Shown here piece by piece: positions 34,473 to 41,907 of a stretch of 64,000 bases of DNA (its first letter is position 1; the number at the start of each line of letters is the position of its first letter). This stretch comes from Acetobacter pasteurianus subsp. pasteurianus LMG 1262 = NBRC 106471 (GTDB lineage: Bacteria; Pseudomonadota; Alphaproteobacteria; Acetobacterales; Acetobacteraceae), in contig NZ_CADO01000005.1 in assembly GCF_000285275.1 (NCBI RefSeq), positions 1 to 64,000 on the forward strand, in the 5' to 3' direction. The notes below the pieces were generated by a model that worked only from the letters and a program-made list of their open reading frames with translations, ran no database searches and had not been told where the DNA came from. Both the position numbers and the translations under genes were made by a program.

Positions 34473-35566
34473 TGTTCAAAATGTTCTGCAATGATGTTTA
34501 AGTGATTTATCCAGAAGATATCATCAACAACAAGTGGCGCAGCCAGATGGCGTAAATTGTTATCCACCGCCATATCTTTCATGGATGGTAAAGACGGCCA
34601 CGCGTTAGAAAACGCTTGCTGCTGCTGTGCCTGATCAAGCCATGATACAAAACTAAGTGCGGCAGCCGTGGAGGCAGAACTATGCGGCACACCCCATCCG
34701 TAACGTATCTGCAGGCGTTGCTGCCAACAAATGCCAAACCGTTTGGTATCACCCGCGGTTGTGTTCAGCATTTCCCCTGTAGGAGCAAGCCCCATAAGAG
34801 CGCCGCCGCTTTTTAAAATCTGTGCGGCTTCTTCCGGAGTGGACCACCACACAATATAAGGCCGTAACTGGTCCAGTTTGCGGAAGGCGCGCATTAGCCC
34901 GTCTTGGGTGTTGAGGGTACGGTACACCATTTCAGATGGTACGCCATCAGCCAGCAGAGCGATTTCCAGCGTGGTGCGGGGGTCGCGTCGCAGGCTGCGC
35001 CGTCCCGGGTGGCGAGCCACATCCCAAAAATCAGCCCAGTTGGGGGGCGTATCAAAACGCGAGCTATCCCACGCAATGGCGTAATCAATGCTGGTTGAAT
35101 AATTGGGTTGTGCTGCATCTTCAGGCAAAGGGGCAAGCAAGCCTGCGCTGCCACCTAGCGCCAGACTGCTGTTTTCCATCATGACCGCAGCCCAATGTTT
35201 GGGGTTGGTTTTTTCCTGCTGTTGAAGGGCGGTCAGAGAACCGTCCCATCCAGAGGTGATGATGCGGTGATGTGTCTGGCGCGTATATCCGGCAAAAAGG
35301 ATTTTTTTCTGTATCTCACAAATCCTGCCTGAAAATGTCAGCACCCTTAAACCGGTGTCTGTATGTGCAACCGTATGTCTGCGCACAGAGCGCGCCTGAA
35401 CTATTTGAGGGGCAAGAGAGATTACGCCGCCGCCCAACCCAGCCAGAAGGGCTTTCCGTCGGGAGATGGTCCCGGCAGAAGGCTCTTGTTTCCGAGAGTG
35501 GGGTGACGGTGTCCCGCTGGAGCGACCGTGCAGGAAAGAAAAAGAAAACAGGGTAACCTCGCGCAT
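34454..35566 (-). CDS. PotD/polyamine-type ABC substrate-binding protein with Tat signal
   Basis: 370-residue periplasmic binding protein-like protein. A twin-arginine signal (SRRKALLAGLGGGVISLAP) lies about 36 residues in, after an unusually long hydrophilic leader. The body follows the type II binding-protein pattern of the PotD family (LRVLTFSG, TSIDYAIAWDSSRF, NWADFWDVARHPGRRSL), including the WxDxWD-type segment common in polyamine binders. It lies between the degenerate ATPase (35 nt upstream) and the short permease (19-nt overlap), which makes one cassette. Ligand unknown. Confidence 0.8.
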   Translation of the reverse strand: MREVTLFSFSFLHGRSSGTPSPHSRKQEPSAGTISRRKALLAGLGGGVISLAPQIVQARSVRRHTVAHTDTGLRVLTFSGRICEIQKKILFAGYTRQTHHRIITSGWDGSLTALQQQEKTNPKHWAAVMMENSSLALGGSAGLLAPLPEDAAQPNYSTSIDYAIAWDSSRFDTPPNWADFWDVARHPGRRSLRRDPRTTLEIALLADGVPSEMVYRTLNTQDGLMRAFRKLDQLRPYIVWWSTPEEAAQILKSGGALMGLAPTGEMLNTTAGDTKRFGICWQQRLQIRYGWGVPHSSASTAAALSFVSWLDQAQQQQAFSNAWPSLPSMKDMAVDNNLRHLAAPLVVDDIFWINHLNIIAEHFEQWALRK

Positions 35567-35601
35567 AAAGTGCAGCCAGATAAAGGCAGATGAGTTTAGC
35601 C

Positions 35602-36717
35602 TTATTTTGCATCCATCGGAAAGGCGATAGCGTTCTGTGGTTGCCAGGCCAATATGGCCTTGTTGCCGGGGCGGAGTTCACGCGGCAAATGGACTAATGG
35701 CCGATGCGCTATAATTTCTGTTCCATCCAAGGTGCGAAAGCGCATGGCAATAGCGTGGCCAATGTGGTGAGCCGAAACAAGGGTGCAGACAATATCTGTT
35801 TTATCTTCGATTTCCATAACGCCAGAACGAGGAAATAGAACAGAAAGACGGTCAGGTAGGATGCAAATGCTGGCAAGGTCATTTTCTTCCAGATTGTAAT
35901 CGGCCACGGCTTCCACTGTTTCGCCCGATGGTAGACGCAATTCGGCAATGTCATTTTCTATAAGAAGTACCTTGCCGCTGATAACATTGGCATCGCCAAA
36001 CTGTTCCGCCACGCTCAGGCAAGCCGGACGGTTTAGAAGGGTGGCAACATCTCCTATCTGTAACAGGGTGCCGTTTTGCATAACGCCAATCTGGTCTGCC
36101 GCCATCATGCAATCCTGCTTCTGCCGTGAAAGCAGTAGAATACTCAAGCCTATGGCGTGGCGTAACCGGTCCAAAAACGTGATTGCACGCCGGATGGTGG
36201 GCTGATCCATTTTTTCGAAAGGCTGGTTCAGAACCACAACCTCAGGCTGTGTAATCAGGGCACGGGCAAGCTGAGTGCGAAATATCTGTTCCGCATTGAG
36301 TGTGCGTGCCGGTTGGGCACGCAGGGCTTCCAACCCTGTTAGGGCCAGTATTTCAGCCCCGCGATGTGAGACCTCAGCTTTATGGAGTGTGCCACTGGCG
36401 CGGAGGGGCAGGAGAATGTTGTCCAAAACGGAAATATGCGGAAACAAGGGCGCATGCGGGCCTATTGTTGCCAGTTTTTTATGGCCTGATGTGTCGAAGT
36501 TATATGGTGTGCCGTTAATTTCTATCTGCTCAACCGTACAGGGGCGTCTGCCAGCCAATGTTTCTGCCAGACAGGTCAGATCCTCATTGTCCTGCCCGAT
36601 TCCCAGTATGGCTGTGCAGCTTCCCGCCGGTAGAGAAAGCGTGAGCGGTTGTGCGTTATGAAAGAACGCCAGATTGTGAACCGCCAGTGCTGTGGATGAG
36701 CCATGCGTGGTATGCAT
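35602..36717 (-). CDS. Degenerate PotA-like ABC ATPase homologue, catalytic motifs lost
   Basis: 371 residues, collinear with spermidine/putrescine-type ATPases including a C-terminal TOBE-like region. Every nucleotide motif is changed: Walker A reads GIGQDNEDL where GxxGxGKST is expected, the Q-loop Gln is absent (IGPHAPLFPH), the signature is LNAEQ instead of LSGGQ, Walker B is VVLNQPF (Asp and Glu replaced by Asn and Gln), and the switch His is missing in LLLSRQKQD. The frame is nevertheless fully open. It probably cannot hydrolyse ATP. Either it has been kept for another role (regulatory or scaffold) or it is decaying without stops. First gene of the cassette that continues into the binding protein, the short permease, YcgN and YgjP. 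Confidence 0.8.
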   Translation of the reverse strand: MHTTHGSSTALAVHNLAFFHNAQPLTLSLPAGSCTAILGIGQDNEDLTCLAETLAGRRPCTVEQIEINGTPYNFDTSGHKKLATIGPHAPLFPHISVLDNILLPLRASGTLHKAEVSHRGAEILALTGLEALRAQPARTLNAEQIFRTQLARALITQPEVVVLNQPFEKMDQPTIRRAITFLDRLRHAIGLSILLLSRQKQDCMMAADQIGVMQNGTLLQIGDVATLLNRPACLSVAEQFGDANVISGKVLLIENDIAELRLPSGETVEAVADYNLEENDLASICILPDRLSVLFPRSGVMEIEDKTDIVCTLVSAHHIGHAIAMRFRTLDGTEIIAHRPLVHLPRELRPGNKAILAWQPQNAIAFPMDAK

Positions 36718-36790
36718 GCAACTATGTCCCTTTCCGTGGGTTAGAAGTAAAGTGCACTATATTTCAGGCAGGTAAACGGAGGTTTCTTTC

Positions 36791-37093
36791 ATGTCTTCAG
36801 ATAAAATCAAAGAAGTAAAAGCAGCAGGCGAAGCCGCAGCCGACACGGCACGGGACGAATTGGAAGCCGTAAAAGCACATCTTGAACGCCTTGTGACCCA
36901 GCATCTGGTGCCAGCACTGGGCCGTGCAGGGGATAAAGCCGGCACGCTGAAGGAGCAGGCGGTTGCCAATGCGCGCGAACTGGCCGATCATGCACAAAGC
37001 GATCTTGCTAAGCGTAATCGTGGTCAGTCTTCCTGGTTGTCCATTGCCATTTCCGGCGTGGTGGGCTTTATCCTTGGGCGTCTGTCACGCTGA
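36791..37093 (+). CDS. ElaB/YqjD-like DUF883 membrane-anchored protein
   Basis: 100 residues. A long Ala/Glu/Lys-rich amphipathic helix (residues 1-75) leads to a single C-terminal TM helix (WLSIAISGVVGFILGRLSR), the DUF883 layout. Relatives in Escherichia coli (YqjD, ElaB) anchor in the inner membrane and bind stationary-phase ribosomes; whether this one does is inference. It is divergent from the degenerate ABC cassette and 39 nt upstream of another small membrane protein, a common yqjD-yqjE type pairing. Confidence 0.85.
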   Translation: MSSDKIKEVKAAGEAAADTARDELEAVKAHLERLVTQHLVPALGRAGDKAGTLKEQAVANARELADHAQSDLAKRNRGQSSWLSIAISGVVGFILGRLSR

Positions 37094-37132
37094 CGCTTGT
37101 GCGTCATCTGAACAAAGGTAGCCTCGGAGCCC

Positions 37133-37558
37133 ATGCGTATCTTTGATCTTGGTAAATCCGCCCTGAATGCTCAGTCCAACCTGATGCAACAGATGGCCAT
37201 ACGATACGGCAAGCAGGCCGTATTGTTGGCAATGGCGGCAGTATTTGGACTATTTGCCCTGATTACAGGGCATGGGCTCCTTTGGGTGCTTTTGGTTTTT
37301 GTAGGCCATTTTGGCCCAGTGGGTGCGGCCTTTACAGTATTCGGTCTGGATCTCTTTGTAGCTCTGGTTTGCGTACTGTTTGGCCGCCGCTCTTATCTGA
37401 CAGTTCAGGAAGTGGAAGCCCGCATTGCCCGTGACCGCAACATCACCATGATGCGCGACTCCATGACCATGGCAGCTGTAACGGCAACCGTTGCAACAGC
37501 TATGGGCCGCGGCGGATCTCGCAAAGTGTGGGACGTTGTACGGCGGAAAAAGGACTGA
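37133..37558 (+). CDS. YqjE-like (phage holin family) small membrane protein
   Basis: 141 residues with two central TM helices (about residues 28-50 and 55-82) and charged ends, matching the YqjE/DUF1469 'phage holin family' group. The C-terminal tail is Met/Thr/Arg-rich and ends in basic residues. It follows the DUF883 gene by 39 nt and should be co-transcribed, as yqjD-yqjE are elsewhere. It is not phage-derived judging by its neighbours. Function unknown, possibly envelope stress related. Confidence 0.8.
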   Translation: MRIFDLGKSALNAQSNLMQQMAIRYGKQAVLLAMAAVFGLFALITGHGLLWVLLVFVGHFGPVGAAFTVFGLDLFVALVCVLFGRRSYLTVQEVEARIARDRNITMMRDSMTMAAVTATVATAMGRGGSRKVWDVVRRKKD

Positions 37559-37647
37559 AATCGTCCACTCTGGACGAAACCATAGGTTCCATTCCAAATT
37601 TGCATTGGCGCGCAGGATTTTTTCTGTAAATGATGGCGCTGTCTTTC

Positions 37648-37676
37648 GTGAGTGTGCAAATTGTTTGCACGCTCAC
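37648..37676. promoter_or_regulatory. Predicted MarR operator
   Basis: Twenty-nine-base near-perfect palindrome whose core is GTGCAAA-TTG-TTTGCAC and whose arms extend to GTGAG / CTCAC with one mismatch. It ends 16 nt before the marR-type start codon and would allow autoregulation of the efflux operon. Confidence 0.75.
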
Positions 37677-37691
37677 TAGTGTGGGTAGGGA

Positions 37692-38186
37692 ATGGAACCG
37701 AATCATCATCCCGTTATGGCCAATGAGCCCCGCCGTTTCTTTGGATACCGGCTGGCGCGTCTTGCTGCTGTGTGGCGGCGGGAGATTGATGCCGATCTGC
37801 GGGCCTTTGGCCTGACAGACGCCACATGGCGGCCCATTTATTATCTTAACTTCTCCAAAACACCCATGCGCCAGACAGATCTGGCCCGCTCCTTGTCCTT
37901 GGAAGCCCCTTCACTGGTGCGGCTTCTAGATGTGCTGGAAAAGCGCGGCTACGTAGTGCGTGAAACGGATGAAGAAGATCGCCGCTCCAAACTGGTAAGT
38001 ATTACGGAAGAAGGGCGCAGTGTTGCGGCTCTTGTCAGCCGTGTGGCTGATGAAGTGACAGCCCGCCTGACTGAAGATGTTTCCACCGAAGAGCTGGAAG
38101 AATGCTGCGGCGTTCTTGACCGGGTTGAGCAAGCCGCCCAAAACCACCGGGACACCGTTGGTGGTGATAAAAGAGGCATGCGGTAA
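37692..38186 (+). CDS. MarR-family transcriptional regulator
   Basis: 164-residue winged-helix repressor. The DNA-binding part reads TPMRQTDLARSLSLEAPSLV, split from the recognition and wing segment VRETDEEDRRSKLVSITEEG, with the Asp-x-Arg of the wing (DEEDRRSK). Helical dimerisation segments lie at both ends. It heads an operon with DUF1656, HlyD and NodT genes, and its own promoter region has a 29-bp palindrome, so it most likely represses this efflux operon until a phenolic or aromatic acid ligand binds. Ligand inferred from comparable operons only. Confidence 0.92.
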   Translation: MEPNHHPVMANEPRRFFGYRLARLAAVWRREIDADLRAFGLTDATWRPIYYLNFSKTPMRQTDLARSLSLEAPSLVRLLDVLEKRGYVVRETDEEDRRSKLVSITEEGRSVAALVSRVADEVTARLTEDVSTEELEECCGVLDRVEQAAQNHRDTVGGDKRGMR

Positions 38187-38208
38187 TGCCAGTTTCCAGA
38201 ACAGTGCC

Positions 38209-38403
38209 ATGCTAGCTGAATTCAATATTTTTGGTGTTTTTATTGCACCTATTGTCGTGTACGCCCTAGCGGCGCTGCCGATTACAATGTTTGTTCGCTT
38301 CGTGTTGTGGTGGAGCGGCCTTCTGGGCTGGTTCTGGCATATCGCGTTGTTTGAAGTATCGTTATACGTCAGTATCCTTTGCCTGCTGATCCTCTACGTC
38401 TGA
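38209..38403 (+). CDS. AaeX-like DUF1656 small membrane protein
   Basis: 64 residues with two TM helices, matching the DUF1656/AaeX family. The ATG at 38209 starts MLAEFNIFGVFIAPIVVYA, the family pattern; the longer frame upstream overlaps marR and is ignored. AaeX sits between the regulator and the HlyD-like adaptor in aromatic carboxylic acid efflux operons. Here it lies 22 nt after marR and 26 nt before the adaptor gene. Function of the family is unknown. Confidence 0.85.
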   Translation: MLAEFNIFGVFIAPIVVYALAALPITMFVRFVLWWSGLLGWFWHIALFEVSLYVSILCLLILYV

Positions 38404-38429
38404 CCCGAAAAGGCTTTTGAGTCTCCGCA

Positions 38430-39341
38430 ATGCCCCTTCTGCGCACCCTGATACGAGTTGTTCTGACCCTTGCGGTCGTCTCACTGGCCATCGTTCTGGG
38501 GATTACCCTGTGGAACGTGTATATGATTGCACCCTGGACCCGAGATGGCCGTGTGCGTGTGTACGTTGTAGACGTGGCGCCTGAAGTTTCCGGCACCGTG
38601 GTGCAGATTCCCATCGTGGATAACCAGTTCGTGCATAAGGGCGACCCCCTGTTTGTGCTCGATCCGGTGCGTTTCCGTCTTGCTATCCGTGAGGCACAGG
38701 CCCGGCTTGATGGCGCATTGGAAGATTTGAAGCTGAAACGCAACGATGCCCGCCGCCGTATGGGCTTGGGTGGCATTGTGTCGGCCGAAGAACAGGAAGT
38801 CTTTAACTCTAATGTGGCAACGCAGATTGCATCTGTTGATGCCGCACGTGCTGCCTTGGATGTGGCTAAACTGAACCTGCAGCGTTCGGTTCTGTATTCT
38901 CCGGTAAATGGTTACATCACTAACCTGAACTTGCGAGTGGGTGATTACGCGTCTGCCGGGCAGGCCCGTATGGCTGTTATCGATTCCGACTCCTACTGGG
39001 TTTACGGGTATTTCGAAGAAACAAAGATGTGGGGCGTACACGTGGGTGATGAAGCCCGCGTTAAGCTGATGGGCTATAAGCCGATCCTTACAGGCCACGT
39101 TGTCAGCATCGCACGTGGTATTAACGATACCAACGGCACACCGGATAAGCTTGGGCTACAGGATGTAAATCCGATCTTCACCTGGGTACGTCTGGCACAG
39201 CGTATTCCCGTACGTATTCACATTGACCACGTGCCCGATAGTGTCACGCTGGCAGCAGGTATGACGGCAACTGTGAGCGTAGGCCCTGAACCCAGAGGCC
39301 GCCGCGGAAAGTTGACGACCTGGCTTCAAGATCATCTGTAA
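38430..39341 (+). CDS. HlyD/EmrA-AaeA-type periplasmic adaptor of an efflux system
   Basis: 303-residue membrane fusion protein. An N-terminal TM anchor (about 10-32) is followed by PWTRDGRVRVYVVDVAPEVS, the AaeA/EmrA start of the lipoyl half, then a helical hairpin (residues about 85-150) and the second lipoyl half VLYSPVNGYITNLNLRVGDY. The beta-barrel segment contains YWVYGYFEETKMWGV. It links an inner-membrane permease to the NodT channel encoded 9 nt downstream. The permease itself (FUSC/AaeB family in comparable operons) is not encoded here. Confidence 0.93.
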   Translation: MPLLRTLIRVVLTLAVVSLAIVLGITLWNVYMIAPWTRDGRVRVYVVDVAPEVSGTVVQIPIVDNQFVHKGDPLFVLDPVRFRLAIREAQARLDGALEDLKLKRNDARRRMGLGGIVSAEEQEVFNSNVATQIASVDAARAALDVAKLNLQRSVLYSPVNGYITNLNLRVGDYASAGQARMAVIDSDSYWVYGYFEETKMWGVHVGDEARVKLMGYKPILTGHVVSIARGINDTNGTPDKLGLQDVNPIFTWVRLAQRIPVRIHIDHVPDSVTLAAGMTATVSVGPEPRGRRGKLTTWLQDHL

Positions 39342-39350
39342 GCGCAGGAC

Positions 39351-40880
39351 ATGAGACAGAACATGAAGGGTCGTCGTCGCCTTGGGCTGTTTCTGGCAAC
39401 ATCCATGTTGTTGTCAGCCTGTACCGTAGGGCCAAATTATCAGCCAGACCGCATGAAGGTTCCGGCAGCGTTCAAGGAGACGGAGGAAGAAGAGCATCCG
39501 GCTACACCTGAAGAGATCGAACGCACCAATAAGGAAATGACGGAATGGTGGTCTTTGTTCAAAGACCCCATTCTGACCCGGTTGGTAGAGGATGCCATTA
39601 AGGGCAACTACGATCTGCAGATTGCCGGGCAGCGTATTCTGGCCGAACGGGCTATTCGTGATCGGTCTGCCGCGCAGTGGTATCCGCAAATGGATGCCAA
39701 TATGGGCGGTGGTGATGTGCGCTATTCCATCAACATCGATAACTGGCCACTTCGCCCTGGCAATGCAGCTAACAGGCCAGAAGCCTCCATGCTCACCTAT
39801 GGTGTCATGGCATCGTGGGAGCTGGATATGTTCGGGCGTATCCGCCGAGATGTGGAAGCGCATGAACATCAGGTTGAAGCCAATATTGAAGGCCGCCGCG
39901 CACTGCTGATGGGGCTGCTGTCCGAGCTTGCGTCCGACTATATGTTGCTGCGCGTAACACAGCTTCAGATCAAAATTGCCACAGATAACATTCGCGTTGC
40001 CAAGGATGCGCTGGACCTGACCAACAAGCTGTATCTGGAAGGTGTGGGCAACACCTTGCAGATTGCACAGGCTCAGGCAGAAATGGATGCGCAGATTGCT
40101 GCGCGTGAGCCGCTTAAAACACGTGTTTCACAAGTAACGCATGCCATTGCCGTGTTGTTGGGCAAAATGCCGGGTGAGCTGGAAGAGGAGCTGAAGATAC
40201 CGCGGCCTCTGCCAATTGTGCCGGAATTTCCTGCCACACTGCCATCCATTGTTATTGCCAACCGCCCGGATATTCGTATGGCAGAGCGGCAATATGCTGT
40301 AGCCACCGCTCAGATTGGTGTGGCTGTTGCCAACCTGTATCCACACTTTGTGGTGCCGCTCACCTTTAACCCCAATGCATCCGCCATGTATCAGGCGTTT
40401 CAGGCAAATGCCATGAGCTGGCAGTTCCTGCTGATGGCCAGCATGCCATTGATGCACGGCGGCAAGATGACGGCAGAAGTTCGTGCAGCACAGGCTGCGG
40501 CAGAAGCCGCACGTCTGACATATCGCCAGACAGTGCTGCAGGGCTTTAAGGAAGTAGAAGATGCCATGGCTGCATGGCATGATGACATTGAATATGCCGA
40601 ACAACTGCATAAAGCCGCAGAAGATAGTGCAACTGCCAGTGAGCGCGCGCGTAAACTCTATGGTGCTGGTCTGGTAGGATTTTTGGAAGTGCTGACAACC
40701 GAACGCACAACCTTGAACGCGCAAAACATGGAGGCGCTTGCCAAGCTGGAACGTCTGCGTGATGCGGTAAATCTGTACACGGCTCTTGGGGCTGGGTGGA
40801 AAGGTGTCGCCCTTACCAACACCACTTTGCCCGTATCACTTGAAACGCAGAACTTCCTTGCCCGTGCCTTCAAACAGTAA
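39351..40880 (+). CDS. NodT-family outer-membrane efflux lipoprotein
   Basis: 509-residue TolC-like channel with a lipoprotein signal (lipobox LLSACTVG, Cys near residue 25). Both halves of the duplicated fold are present, with ASWELDMFGRIRRDVEAHEH and RPDIRMAERQYAVATAQIG as landmarks. It follows the HlyD gene by 9 nt and completes a tripartite exporter. A second NodT gene exists at 2.1-3.6 kb; the two are clearly different paralogues. An ATG 12 nt inside the frame (39363) is a possible alternative start. Confidence 0.93.
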   Translation: MRQNMKGRRRLGLFLATSMLLSACTVGPNYQPDRMKVPAAFKETEEEEHPATPEEIERTNKEMTEWWSLFKDPILTRLVEDAIKGNYDLQIAGQRILAERAIRDRSAAQWYPQMDANMGGGDVRYSINIDNWPLRPGNAANRPEASMLTYGVMASWELDMFGRIRRDVEAHEHQVEANIEGRRALLMGLLSELASDYMLLRVTQLQIKIATDNIRVAKDALDLTNKLYLEGVGNTLQIAQAQAEMDAQIAAREPLKTRVSQVTHAIAVLLGKMPGELEEELKIPRPLPIVPEFPATLPSIVIANRPDIRMAERQYAVATAQIGVAVANLYPHFVVPLTFNPNASAMYQAFQANAMSWQFLLMASMPLMHGGKMTAEVRAAQAAAEAARLTYRQTVLQGFKEVEDAMAAWHDDIEYAEQLHKAAEDSATASERARKLYGAGLVGFLEVLTTERTTLNAQNMEALAKLERLRDAVNLYTALGAGWKGVALTNTTLPVSLETQNFLARAFKQ

Positions 40881-41187
40881 TCCAAATCAGAAAAGCGCCT
40901 TGGCGTCACCTTACGTCAGGCGCATTCTGCTCATTGCTTTGTTAGTGGGCGGTGGCTTTACGCTGATGTGCTTTACCGGCTGGATGGCGGTAGCATATAG
41001 CCATCCGCAAGATAGCTGGGCCATGCTGGCTTTCCGATGGGTGTTCCCTGTTTCAGGCGCTATCATGGTAGCGGCCGGGTTTGTGTTTCTCAATCGCCCG
41101 GTCCCACAGAATGTCTGGGAAAGTTTTGAAGCGTCCTCCGATGATGAGGACGCAGATGAAATTGTATCCAATATGGACGGACGCTAA
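40864..41187 (+). CDS. Small two-TM membrane protein at the end of the efflux operon
   Basis: About 107 residues if the GTG at 40864, overlapping the end of the nodT gene, is the start; a TTG at 40900 is another option and neither has a clear ribosome-binding site. Two TM helices (residues about 20-42 and 58-78) are followed by an acidic C-terminal tail (SFEASSDDEDADEIV). No known family recognised. It is co-transcribed with the MarR/HlyD/NodT genes and converges with hpnG, 5 nt apart. It is not large enough to replace the missing permease. Confidence 0.65.
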   Translation: MPSNSNPNQKSALASPYVRRILLIALLVGGGFTLMCFTGWMAVAYSHPQDSWAMLAFRWVFPVSGAIMVAAGFVFLNRPVPQNVWESFEASSDDEDADEIVSNMDGR

Positions 41188-41192
41188 GCGAA

Positions 41193-41903
41193 TTAGCTGC
41201 CAGCAAGCCGTTTGAAAGCTGGCATTTGTGCCTGTGCCGTTAGAAACGAGATCATGGCCTTACGTGCCAAAGCGGCATCCTGCCCAAGGCGGATAAGCCC
41301 ACCAATCTGTGTTGGGTGGCGCACGACATCACATATCAATTTGCCGATTTGCAGCCCCCCTTCAGGAGAAAGAACAGATCCTGCAATGGGAGGTAGGGAG
41401 CGGTCTGCCGGATCGCACACAACCCGCAGTACCGCAAAAGGCAGACCAGCCTCTTCTGCTGCCTTGGCGAGGAAACCACTTTCCATATCCAATGCTGGGC
41501 AGTGAGACTGCGCAAAAAGCTGTGCCTTATGGGCCGCATCCATCACAACAGTATCACTATGCAGCAGCGTACCACCCTGTACACCAGCCTGATCTCCTCC
41601 CAGAATATGGCGTAAGGTAGCATCACACACGGTATCTGTGCCCCAGCAGGAAACCTTTTCAGGAATAACAATGGTGCCAGCAGATAACGCTGGGTTTAGC
41701 CCCGCTGCCAAGCCAAAGGAGAGCAGGCAATCAGCCCCGCTGGCTACTAATCTGGCTGCTTCCCGCTTTGCCCCTGCATGTGTGGCACCACTGGCAGCAA
41801 TGGCAGCATGGGGGAAAATAGTGCGGATAAGGCGTGCTTCCGCTTTTAACCCCACCAGAATACCGGGGCGAGATGGGGAAGGCTGGGCGGAAGCTGATGT
41901 CAT
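41193..41903 (-). CDS. hpnG: Hopanoid-associated phosphorylase HpnG
   Basis: 236-residue nucleoside phosphorylase-fold protein. In hopanoid producers HpnG removes adenine from adenosylhopane on the way to C35 bacteriohopanepolyols. The family pattern is visible: GILVGLKAEARLI at the N-terminus, CLLSFGLAAGLNPAL (phosphate/ribose loop), ALDMESGFLAKAAEEAG (the Met-Glu pair that contacts ribose) and LRVVCDPADRSLPP. The ATG at 41903 lies 4 nt after the shc stop and is preferred over the frame extending into shc. Last gene of the hpn cluster. Confidence 0.9.
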   Translation of the reverse strand: MTSASAQPSPSRPGILVGLKAEARLIRTIFPHAAIAASGATHAGAKREAARLVASGADCLLSFGLAAGLNPALSAGTIVIPEKVSCWGTDTVCDATLRHILGGDQAGVQGGTLLHSDTVVMDAAHKAQLFAQSHCPALDMESGFLAKAAEEAGLPFAVLRVVCDPADRSLPPIAGSVLSPEGGLQIGKLICDVVRHPTQIGGLIRLGQDAALARKAMISFLTAQAQMPAFKRLAGS

Positions 41904-41907
41904 TGAT

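Noticed and set aside
37133-37558. Prophage, suggested by a 'phage holin family' protein
   Set aside because: The gene is paired with a DUF883 gene as yqjD-yqjE are, and no other phage genes are near it.
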